A DNA stretch of 64,000 nt, taken from contig NZ_JXQV01000009.1 of NCBI RefSeq assembly GCF_000834635.1, positions 248,001 to 312,000 on the forward strand. The letters are read 5' to 3'. This DNA is from Agrobacterium tumefaciens. Its GTDB lineage: Bacteria; Pseudomonadota; Alphaproteobacteria; Rhizobiales; Rhizobiaceae. The notes beneath the pieces were generated by a model. It saw only the letters and a list, made by a program, of their open reading frames with translations. It did no database searches and had not been told where the DNA came from. A program made the position numbers and the translations under genes. This document shows positions 57,285 through 64,000 of this stretch, one piece after another; position 1 is the first letter of the stretch; every line of letters begins with the position of its first letter.

Positions 57285-57300
57285 TACGTCAATTGACGTA
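57285..57300 (-). promoter_or_regulatory. Palindrome upstream of urtA
   Basis: TACGTCAATTGACGTA is a perfect 16-bp palindrome 95 bp upstream of the urtA start. It contains TTGACG on either strand, which could act as a -35 for urtA or as a regulator site. Confidence 0.5.
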
Positions 57301-57376
57301 GGTGGGGTGGCGAAACAGGAACGCCAGACCATTCGTTATGAATGTGAGCCAAGCGGCCGAGCGGGGGGTGCCGCAA

Positions 57377-57574
57377 TCAGTTATGCGGCTTGTCCTTGTC
57401 ACCATCGGCAATGGCTTGCTGGTGATACCAGCTGTCGAAATCGATATGCGTCTTAGGTGAGGTCATGGTTGGTCCTGTCGTGACGACTGCGTTGCGCATG
57501 CCCTTGAAGCCTGCACGGCCACCGACGGGGAACTGATAGATCGTGGCACTTTCCAGATGCGGTTCACTTCTCAT
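57377..57574 (-). CDS. DUF2735 small protein
   Basis: From ATG 57574 the product is 65 residues with the DUF2735 motif ESATIYQFPVGGRAGFKG. Genes of this family are often located next to glnII in Rhizobiaceae, as here. The function is not established, but the association suggests nitrogen control. It shares the divergent AT-rich region with glnII. Confidence 0.86.
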   Translation of the reverse strand: MRSEPHLESATIYQFPVGGRAGFKGMRNAVVTTGPTMTSPKTHIDFDSWYHQQAIADGDKDKPHN

Positions 57575-57946
57575 GACATCCACTCTTTCGTTGAACAGCC
57601 AGCGTTTTTGCCTCATCTCGAATATACTCTCAAAAACGCCGAAAAACACCCCTCATGATTAAAAAAATATCACAAAGCCTATTTTTTAGGCGGAACATGA
57701 TCTCCATGGCGCAAAGAACAGTCTTTATGCAGATATCGAGCGAAATTTCGAAATTTTCTAACGAAAAATCCACTTCGCTAAAGAAACGGCATCATTTTTG
57801 ACCAAAAATGAGCTCTGCCCTGCCAAAAGCATCGGGAATCACTGTGTTTTTCAAAAAAAGCGCACTGCGCCGTTTCTAAGGTTTCTGACTCGAAATCACC
57901 CATTCGCACGAAAAAAAGACGACGTCCGTTCGTGCACCCGTCAAAC
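57575..57946. other. AT-rich regulatory region upstream of glnII
   Basis: About 370 bp of unusually AT-rich sequence between the divergent DUF2735 gene and the glnII promoter. Upstream activator sites for NtrC are expected, but no perfect TGCACC-N5-GGTGCA was seen; partial TGCACC occurs at 57933. No gene supported. Confidence 0.5.
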
Positions 57947-57963
57947 TGGCACGGGGAATGCTT
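57947..57963 (+). promoter_or_regulatory. Sigma-54 promoter of glnII
   Basis: TGGCACGGGGAATGCTT has GG (57948-57949) and GC (57960-57961) with the exact 10-base spacing. glnII is a classic NtrC/sigma-54 dependent gene in rhizobia. The start codon lies about 98 bp downstream, leaving a long leader. Confidence 0.88.
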
Positions 57964-58061
57964 CTATAGGGACAGCACTTGAAAGCGAGGGTCGTCTGAA
58001 AGGCGGTTTGCTCGCGACGAGAATATCAAGGCTTCGCATCTTAACCTATGAGAGGTTCGCA

Positions 58062-59096
58062 ATGACTAAGTTTAAACTCGAGTACATCTGGCTCGATGGT
58101 TACAAGCCGGTAGCAAACCTGCGTGGCAAGACGCAGATCAAGGAATTCGACGAATTCCCGACACTCGAGCAGCTTCCGCTCTGGGGCTTCGATGGCTCCT
58201 CCACCCAGCAGGCCGAAGGCCACAGCTCGGACTGCGTTTTGAAGCCCGTCGCTATCTATCCTGATCCAGCCCGCACAAATGGCGCGCTCGTCATGTGTGA
58301 AGTGATGATGCCGGATGGCGTTACGCCACATGCATCCAACAGCCGCGCGACCATTCTGGAAGACGAAAACGCCTGGTTCGGTTTTGAGCAGGAATACTTC
58401 TTCTACGAAGACGGTCGTCCGCTCGGCTTCCCTGAGCAGGGCTACCCAGCTCCGCAGGGCCCTTACTACACAGGCGTCGGCTACAAGAATGTCGGCTCCA
58501 TCGCGCGTGAAATCGTTGAAGAGCATCTCGACCTCTGCCTCGAAGCAGGCATCAACCATGAAGGCATCAATGCCGAAGTGGCCAAGGGTCAGTGGGAATT
58601 CCAGGTTTTCGGCAAGGGCTCCAAGAGCGCTGCTGACCAGATCTGGATCGCTCGCTACCTGCTTCTTCGCCTCTGCGAAAAGTATGGCATCGACGTCGAA
58701 TTCCATTGCAAGCCACTCGGCGATACCGACTGGAACGGCTCTGGCATGCACTGCAACTTCTCCACCAAGTTCATGCGTGAAGTTGGCGGCAAGGAGTATT
58801 TCGAAGCGCTCATGGCTGCATTCGAAAAGAACTGGAAAGAGCACATCGACGTTTACGGCCCAGACAACCATCTGCGTCTGACCGGCAAGCACGAAACAGC
58901 GCCATGGAACAAGTTCTCCTACGGCATCGCTGACCGTGGCGCGTCGATCCGCGTTCCGCACTCCTTCGTCAACAACGGCTATAAGGGCTACCTTGAAGAC
59001 CGTCGTCCGAACAGCCAGGGCTGCCCTTACCAGATCGCTTCCGTCGTTCTGAAGACGATTGCTGAAGTGCCTCTCGCACAGTCCGCTGCTGCCTGA
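58062..59096 (+). CDS. glnII: Glutamine synthetase type II (GlnII)
   Basis: The 344-residue enzyme is of the eukaryote-like GSII class. It starts MTKFKLEYIWLDGYKPVANLRGKTQ and has WGFDGSSTQQAEGHSSDC, WFGFEQEYFFYE, GINHEGINAEVAKGQWEFQVF (metal/ATP Glu and Gly residues), GMHCNFSTKFMR, and RGASIRVP. GSII is about 340 residues against about 470 for GlnA. Unlike GSI it is not controlled by adenylylation and is induced by nitrogen limitation. A sigma-54 promoter precedes it and a terminator follows. Confidence 0.97.
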   Translation: MTKFKLEYIWLDGYKPVANLRGKTQIKEFDEFPTLEQLPLWGFDGSSTQQAEGHSSDCVLKPVAIYPDPARTNGALVMCEVMMPDGVTPHASNSRATILEDENAWFGFEQEYFFYEDGRPLGFPEQGYPAPQGPYYTGVGYKNVGSIAREIVEEHLDLCLEAGINHEGINAEVAKGQWEFQVFGKGSKSAADQIWIARYLLLRLCEKYGIDVEFHCKPLGDTDWNGSGMHCNFSTKFMREVGGKEYFEALMAAFEKNWKEHIDVYGPDNHLRLTGKHETAPWNKFSYGIADRGASIRVPHSFVNNGYKGYLEDRRPNSQGCPYQIASVVLKTIAEVPLAQSAAA

Positions 59097-59107
59097 GTCA
59101 ATTGAAC

Positions 59108-59142
59108 ATGGCGTCGCTCTTTCCAGGGCGGCGCCATTTTTC
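59108..59142 (+). terminator. Terminator of glnII
   Basis: ATGGCGTCGC, loop TCTTTCCAGG, GCGGCGCCATTTTT makes a 10-bp stem (one G-U pair) with a T tail, 11 bp after the stop. Confidence 0.9.
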
Positions 59143-59227
59143 CATTCCGCCACAGACCCCGCACCATCTTCAGGACCATGGGTCTAGATGAGTGAAATGT
59201 CTCCCAAACAGGCGATGGAAACCCGGC

Positions 59228-62200
59228 ATGGCCGCACGGCAACGCATCATCCCCATCAGGCGCGAATATAATCGCTGGGTCGCCAACCAGACGCTGGAAG
59301 ATTATGCGCTGCGCTTCACCGCAAAAAGCGCCCGGCAGTTTTCATCCAGCCGCATCTCGCACACCGCCATCGGCGCCATCTCTTTTCTCGCGCTCGAAGC
59401 CATCGGCGGCGCAATCACACTCTCCTATGGCACCACCAATGCCTTCTTTGCCATTCTCGTCGCGGCAACAGTCATGCTTGTCGTGGGCGTGCCGATCAGC
59501 CGTTACGCGATCCGCCACGGCGTCGATATCGACCTTCTGACCCGCGGCGCAAGCTTCGGCTATATCGGCTCCACCATCACCTCGCTCATCTACGCCGCCT
59601 TCACCTTCATGCTGTTTGCCATCGAGGCATCTATCATGTCCGGTGCACTGGATCTGGCGCTCGGCATACCCTTGTGGATCGGCTACATCATCTCCGCCGT
59701 CATGGTCATCCCGCTGGTCACGCACGGCGTTCGGCTCATCAGCCGGTTCCAGATCATCACGCAGCCTTTCTGGATCGTCCTCAACGTCCTACCCTTCATC
59801 TTCATTGCGTTTCTGGACTGGGAGAAATTCGATCTATGGCGGGCTTTTGCAGGCATCCATCACGCGTCGGGTCCACCCGGCACCACAGCCGACTTCAACC
59901 TGATCGAGTTTGGTGCCGCCTCCGCCGTCATTCTGGCGCTGATGTCACAGATCGGCGAACAGGTGGATTTCCTGCGCTTCCTGCCAGCGGAAGGCAAACT
60001 CAAGCTGCGCCACCGCTTCGCCGTGTTTCTCGCCGGTGCGGGCTGGGTTCTGGTCGGCGTGCCGAAACTGCTGGCAGGGTCTTTCCTCGTCGTGCTCACC
60101 TTCAGCTCCGGCGTACCTGTAGATCGCGCAGCCGATCCATCACAAATGTACCTCACGGCCTTTGGCTACATGATCCCTAACGAGAACGCGGCCATGTTGC
60201 TGATGGTGGCGTTTGTGGTGGTCTCGCAGCTCAAGATCAACGTCATGAACGCCTATGCAGGCTCGCTGGCCTGGTCCAATTTCTTCTCCCGCCTCACCCA
60301 CAGCCACCCGGGCCGTGTGGTCTGGCTGGTCTTCAACGTTCTGATCGCACTTCTGCTCATGGAGCTTGGCATTTACCGCCTGCTGGAAGAAACGCTCGGC
60401 ATTTTCTCCATCATCGCCATGGCGTGGCTTTGCACCATCTCTGCCGATCTCTTCATCAACAAGCCGCTGGGCCTTGCACCACCCGGCATCGAATTCAAGC
60501 GCGCCCATCTTTACGATATCAACCCGGTTGGTGTGGGCACCATGGCGCTGGCGGCCACGATTGCGCTCACCGCGCATTTCGGCCTGTTCGGCGGTATTGC
60601 AGCCTCCCTTGCACCCTACCTGACCCTCGTCGTTGCCTTCACCGTGTCCCCTTTGATTGCCTGGGGCACCAAGGGCAAATTCTATCTGGCCCGCAAACCG
60701 CGACAAAGCTGGGCAGAAGCCAGCAGCATTACCTGCTCGATCTGCGAACACCCATTCGAGCCCGAAGACATGGCCTGGTGCCCGGCCTATGCCGCGCCCA
60801 TCTGTTCGCTATGCTGTTCTCTCGACAGCCGCTGCCACGACATGTGCAAGCCAAAGGCCAAGCTGAATTATCAGGTTGCCAGCGTCGCACGTACCTTCCT
60901 GCCCCATGATCTGGTTGCCCGGCTCTCCAGCCGACTAGGCCGCTATGCCATGTCGGCGGCACTTGCCATTGCGCTGCTGGGTGCCACGCTGGCGCTGATC
61001 GCGCATCAGGTGGGCACGGCCTCGCCCGCAACCGTTGATGTCGTCAATCGCACCATTCTGGCGGTCTTCTTCGTCTTTGCCGTTATTGCCGGTATCGTCT
61101 GCTGGTTTCTGGTGCTGGCCCATGACAGCCGTGTGGTGGCCGAGGAGGAATCCACACGCCAGAACACGCTTCTGCTGAAGGAAATTGCCGCGCATAAAAA
61201 GACGGATGCGGCATTGCAGAACGCCAAAGACACGGCTGAAGCGGCCAACCGTGCAAAAAGCCGCTATGTCGTTGGCCTCAGCCACGAACTGCGCACGCCG
61301 CTAAACGCCGTGCTCGGCTACGCGCAGATTCTCGAGCGCGACGAGACCATTCCCCAACCGCGCCAATCCGCCATCAAGGTCATCAGGCGCTCCGCAGACC
61401 ACCTGTCCGGCCTGATCGACGGTCTCCTCGATATTTCCAAGATCGAAGCGGGACGGTTGCAGGTCTATTCCAACGAAATCAACATTCAGGACTTTCTCGA
61501 CCAGATCATCGATCTCTTCCGGCCACAGGCACAGGCAAAAGGGCTGGAGCTGAAACATGAACGCACACGAGCTTTGCCGCAATATGTCCGCACCGACGAA
61601 AAACGACTCCGCCAGATCCTCGTCAACCTGCTGTCCAACGCCATCAAGTTCACGGATGCGGGCACGGTGGAATTCGACGTCGCCTATCGCAGTCAGGTCG
61701 CGACGTTTACGATCCGCGACACCGGACGCGGCATTGCCGAAAAGGACCTGAGCCGCATCTACGAACCGTTCCAGCGCGGCGAGGCTGAAAGCATTCGCCC
61801 CATGCCGGGCCTTGGGCTTGGGCTGACGATTACCCAGCTTTTGACCAACACGCTGGGCGGTGAAATTTCCGTCGTCAGCGAGAAGGACAAGGGGTCGACG
61901 TTCAAGGTTCGGCTCATGCTTTCCGCCGTCCACCGCCCCAACACCGCCCCGGCGCTGGAAAAGACGATCTCCTCCTATTCCGGCCCCCGCCGGACCATCG
62001 TCGTTGTCGATGACAATGAGGATCATCGCGAATTGATGCGGCAAGTGCTTGGCCCGCTCGATTTCGTGGTGCTGACGGCGCAAAGCGGCCCGGATTGCCT
62101 GACGCTCATAGAAGGCGTGCAGCCCGATCTTTTCCTGATCGATATTTCTATGCCCGGCATGAGCGGCTGGCAGCTCGTCTCCAAACTGCGCGAAGCAGGC

Positions 62201-62620
62201 CAGACAGCGCCACTCATTATGCTCTCGGCCAATATCGGCGATGGCTCCATTGCAGGCGCCGGTGAAGACAACCACAACGACACGATTGTCAAACCCGTCG
62301 ATATCAGGCGGCTCTGTGACAAGCTCGCCGTGCATCTGGGCCTCACCTGGCTTTATGAGACGGATAGCCCAGCGTTGCCAAAACCTGCCAAAGCCGAAAT
62401 CATCTCGCCTGGAGCGGAGCATATCAAGGATTTGCGCCAGCTTGGTGAAATCGGCTATATCAGAGGCATCGAGGCAAAGCTTGCCGATCTGGCCCGGACC
62501 GAGATCAATGTCGCCTTCACGCAAGAGTTGGCGACCTATGTCCAGGGCTTTGATATGGCAGGCTACGCTGCGTTTCTCAGCCGTTTTGAAAATCCCTCAC
62601 CGCAGGAGCGTCAGCCATGA
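59228..62620 (+). CDS. NCS1 permease-histidine kinase-receiver fusion sensor
   Basis: The 1130-residue protein joins four modules. Residues about 10-490 are an NCS1 (cytosine/purine/allantoin) permease with about 12 helices (NRWVANQTLEDYALRFTAKSAR...). Residues 503-540 hold eight cysteines (CSIC...CP...CSLCC...C..MC), a likely zinc site. Two more helices follow, then a coiled coil, a HisKA/HATPase pair (His686 in SHELRTP; NLLSNAIKF; DTGRGI) and a receiver (VVVDDNED; Asp972 in LIDISMPG). A helical C-terminal tail ends the chain. It probably senses a nitrogenous solute through its carrier domain and passes phosphate to the overlapping response regulator. GTG 59192 is an alternative start. Confidence 0.87.
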   Translation: MAARQRIIPIRREYNRWVANQTLEDYALRFTAKSARQFSSSRISHTAIGAISFLALEAIGGAITLSYGTTNAFFAILVAATVMLVVGVPISRYAIRHGVDIDLLTRGASFGYIGSTITSLIYAAFTFMLFAIEASIMSGALDLALGIPLWIGYIISAVMVIPLVTHGVRLISRFQIITQPFWIVLNVLPFIFIAFLDWEKFDLWRAFAGIHHASGPPGTTADFNLIEFGAASAVILALMSQIGEQVDFLRFLPAEGKLKLRHRFAVFLAGAGWVLVGVPKLLAGSFLVVLTFSSGVPVDRAADPSQMYLTAFGYMIPNENAAMLLMVAFVVVSQLKINVMNAYAGSLAWSNFFSRLTHSHPGRVVWLVFNVLIALLLMELGIYRLLEETLGIFSIIAMAWLCTISADLFINKPLGLAPPGIEFKRAHLYDINPVGVGTMALAATIALTAHFGLFGGIAASLAPYLTLVVAFTVSPLIAWGTKGKFYLARKPRQSWAEASSITCSICEHPFEPEDMAWCPAYAAPICSLCCSLDSRCHDMCKPKAKLNYQVASVARTFLPHDLVARLSSRLGRYAMSAALAIALLGATLALIAHQVGTASPATVDVVNRTILAVFFVFAVIAGIVCWFLVLAHDSRVVAEEESTRQNTLLLKEIAAHKKTDAALQNAKDTAEAANRAKSRYVVGLSHELRTPLNAVLGYAQILERDETIPQPRQSAIKVIRRSADHLSGLIDGLLDISKIEAGRLQVYSNEINIQDFLDQIIDLFRPQAQAKGLELKHERTRALPQYVRTDEKRLRQILVNLLSNAIKFTDAGTVEFDVAYRSQVATFTIRDTGRGIAEKDLSRIYEPFQRGEAESIRPMPGLGLGLTITQLLTNTLGGEISVVSEKDKGSTFKVRLMLSAVHRPNTAPALEKTISSYSGPRRTIVVVDDNEDHRELMRQVLGPLDFVVLTAQSGPDCLTLIEGVQPDLFLIDISMPGMSGWQLVSKLREAGQTAPLIMLSANIGDGSIAGAGEDNHNDTIVKPVDIRRLCDKLAVHLGLTWLYETDSPALPKPAKAEIISPGAEHIKDLRQLGEIGYIRGIEAKLADLARTEINVAFTQELATYVQGFDMAGYAAFLSRFENPSPQERQP

Positions 62621-63543
62621 GCGTATCGTCTGCCGCGCTTGCAAAGGATATTGTCCTTCTGGTGGATGACAGCCCGGATGCGTTGGGCTTTCTCACCGAT
62701 GCGCTGGAACAATCCGGCTTTTCCGTGCTGATCGCAACGTCGGGACAGGCCGCGCTCAACATTGCCGAACGCATCACGCCCGATATCATTCTGCTCGACG
62801 CCGTCATGCCATCCATGGATGGTTTCGAGACCTGCACCCGCCTGAAGGCCAACGCGGCTGTCACGCAGGTGCCGGTTATTTTCATGACCGGACTGACCGA
62901 TACGGAGCATGTCGTGCGCGCGCTTGAAGCAGGTGGAGTCGATTATCTAACCAAACCGATCAATATCGATGAGCTGCGCGCCCGCATCCGCGTTCACCTC
63001 TCGAACGCTCGCTCCGCACAAAGCGCGCGCGTTGCTCTGGATGCCGCAGGTCGGCATCTGCTGGCCGTGCGCGCCAATGGCGCGATACATTGGTCGACAC
63101 CACAGGCAACACGGCTGATCAATGCTGCGACGGGTCGCGATGACGGGTTGGAGATTGTGTCTCAACATATTGCAGAATGGCTGGCCAAACGCGCGACGGA
63201 TGCCCTGCGGGACGCACCCCTCACGATACAGCAAGCCGATCGCGCCACGTTGCAACTGACGTTTCTAGGGGCGATGGGGCCGGATGAGCATCTGTTCCGG
63301 CTAACCGCTGCCAGCGACAAATCCGCCGATGAAATGCTGCGGCAGCATTTCTCCCTGACCGTGAGGGAATCGGAGGTGCTGCTCTGGATTGCCAAAGGCA
63401 AATCCAACCGCGATATCGGTGATATTCTTGGCCTCTCGGCCCGCACCGTGAACAAGCATCTGGAACAGATTTACGTTAAGCTCGGCGTCGAAAACCGCGC
63501 ATCTGCCGCCGTCAAGGCGGCTCACATCCTGCACGATACATAG
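62617..63543 (+). CDS. LuxR-family response regulator
   Basis: The 308-residue protein overlaps the kinase gene by ATGA. Its receiver domain has VDDSPDALG, phospho-acceptor Asp61 (LLDAVMPSMDG) and TKPIN; the C-terminal LuxR helix-turn-helix is LTVRESEVLLWIAKGKSNRDIGDILGLSARTVNKHLEQIYVKLGV. It is the obvious output partner of the permease-kinase. Target genes are unknown. Confidence 0.92.
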   Translation: MSVSSAALAKDIVLLVDDSPDALGFLTDALEQSGFSVLIATSGQAALNIAERITPDIILLDAVMPSMDGFETCTRLKANAAVTQVPVIFMTGLTDTEHVVRALEAGGVDYLTKPINIDELRARIRVHLSNARSAQSARVALDAAGRHLLAVRANGAIHWSTPQATRLINAATGRDDGLEIVSQHIAEWLAKRATDALRDAPLTIQQADRATLQLTFLGAMGPDEHLFRLTAASDKSADEMLRQHFSLTVRESEVLLWIAKGKSNRDIGDILGLSARTVNKHLEQIYVKLGVENRASAAVKAAHILHDT

Positions 63544-63544
63544 C

Positions 63545-63575
63545 AAAACGGGCGCAGATCATGCGCCCGTTTTTT
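63545..63575 (+). terminator. Terminator after the response regulator
   Basis: AAAACGGGCGCA, loop GATCA, TGCGCCCGTTTTTT: a 12-bp GC-rich stem with T tail two bases after the stop. Confidence 0.93.
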
Positions 63576-63594
63576 GAAGAAAGTGAAGGCTTGC

Positions 63595-63831
63595 TTAGCG
63601 GCAGATGCGAGTCTTCTTCACTACGACACGACCGTGGTAATTCGTGCGAACCTTTTTGACGAAGCAATCACGCGAGGCGCGCTGGTGATGGCGCGGACGA
63701 TATTCTTCACGCACTGGCTTGCGAATAACGCGCTCGGTCGTCGTTACCGTGACGGTTTCCGCGTAGGACGGCGCGACGAAGGTGAAGATGGAAGAAACAG
63801 CGATCAAAGACGAGATGATAAGGGTTTTCAT
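63595..63831 (-). CDS. Small basic secreted protein
   Basis: The 78-residue precursor has a signal peptide (MKTLIISSLIAVSSIFTFVAPSYA). The mature 54 residues are Arg/Lys/His-rich (RKPVREEYRPRHHQRASRD...KKVRTNYHGRVVVKKTRICR) with two Cys that could form a disulphide. No family is recognised. It converges with the response regulator, sharing the terminator. Confidence 0.75.
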   Translation of the reverse strand: MKTLIISSLIAVSSIFTFVAPSYAETVTVTTTERVIRKPVREEYRPRHHQRASRDCFVKKVRTNYHGRVVVKKTRICR

Positions 63832-63929
63832 GATATGACCTTGTTGTTGGTGCCTATGAACGCTGGATGACCCGTTCGGTTCCCCTTTTCTCTTTTATTA
63901 CGGCACATGGCGTCCGCGCCCGCACCATC

Positions 63930-64000
63930 ATGGGCCAGCAGAATCAGGACGATGGAGATATGCGAAGTAATTCCGATAGGTTTATCATCATTTCCGGCTG
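63930..64000 (+). CDS. Probable P-loop ATPase, N-terminal fragment
   Basis: An open frame starts at ATG 63930 (or ATG 63960) and runs off the right edge: MGQQNQDDGDMRSNSDRFIIISG. The end RFIIISG is the strand leading into a P-loop of AAA-type ATPases, as in Rhizobiaceae proteins that continue with GGGKST-like residues. Only 23 residues are visible, so this is tentative. An overlapping frame from ATG 63907 is also open. Confidence 0.5.
   Translation, partial: MGQQNQDDGDMRSNSDRFIIISG

Noticed and set aside
61301-62524. 407-codon minus-strand ORF opposite the kinase domains
   Set aside because: It lies antisense to clear HisKA, HATPase and receiver motifs.

Overview
The window is chromosomal DNA of a Rhizobiaceae alphaproteobacterium, most likely Agrobacterium or a close Rhizobium relative. 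The strongest marker is the gbpR / chvE-gguA-gguB-gguC block, the sugar-sensing locus described in Agrobacterium. Supporting markers are a rhizobial urt/ure cluster, a eukaryote-like glutamine synthetase II (glnII) behind a sigma-54 promoter, a DUF2735 gene beside it, and three kinds of intergenic palindromic repeat of the type scattered through Rhizobiaceae chromosomes. No plasmid, phage, CRISPR or intact insertion-sequence genes were found.

Layout. 1-1.1 kb: tail of an alpha-E (DUF403) gene and a transglutaminase-like gene. 1.9-6.1 kb: a 1415-residue protein made almost wholly of an 8-residue repeat, arranged in 408-bp modules and 1224-bp triads. 6.9-13.1 kb: gguC, gguB, gguA, chvE and divergent gbpR. 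13.2-13.9 kb: a degenerate J-domain protein and a small membrane protein. 13.9-18.7 kb: ROK regulator xylR and divergent xylFHG, with a perfect operator palindrome. 18.8-21.0 kb: a MarR regulator, tRNA-Arg(CCG), and an ECF sigma/anti-sigma pair. 21.2-26.7 kb: envelope and stress genes probably in that sigma regulon (DUF4394, alpha/beta hydrolase, DUF2177, DUF2147, DUF1295, cyclopropane-fatty-acid synthase-like, a membrane protein). 26.9-29.6 kb: phosphohexomutase, group II truncated haemoglobin, DUF423 and DUF2325 genes. 29.7-36.9 kb: rutR and a sigma-54-preceded pyrimidine/hydantoin degradation and uptake operon. 37.2-41.7 kb: RND efflux pair. 41.9-42.6 kb: Crp/Fnr regulator with a perfect Fnr-type box. 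42.6-57.2 kb: urease genes (ureG, F, E, C, B, A, D) and the urea ABC transporter urtABCDE, all on the minus strand, with a GGDEF gene and several accessory genes between them. 57.4-59.1 kb: DUF2735 and glnII. 59.2-63.5 kb: a very large NCS1-permease/histidine-kinase/receiver fusion and its LuxR-type response regulator. 63.6-64.0 kb: a small secreted protein and the start of a probable P-loop ATPase.

The genes fall into two themes. One is sugar sensing and uptake (ChvE/Ggu and Xyl, two related ABC systems 3.5 kb apart). The other is nitrogen scavenging: pyrimidine or hydantoin catabolism, urea import and hydrolysis, and ammonium assimilation by GlnII. Two promoters in the nitrogen theme have exact GG-N10-GC sigma-54 spacing. 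The permease-kinase fusion at the right end may be a sensor for a nitrogenous solute; that role is inference.

The most unusual items are the hierarchical octapeptide-repeat protein, the NCS1-Cys8-kinase-receiver fusion, and a possible structured leader over the urtA ribosome-binding site. Start sites were chosen by eye from ribosome-binding sites, overlaps and signal peptides. No database search was run, so family names rest on recognition of motifs and gene order.
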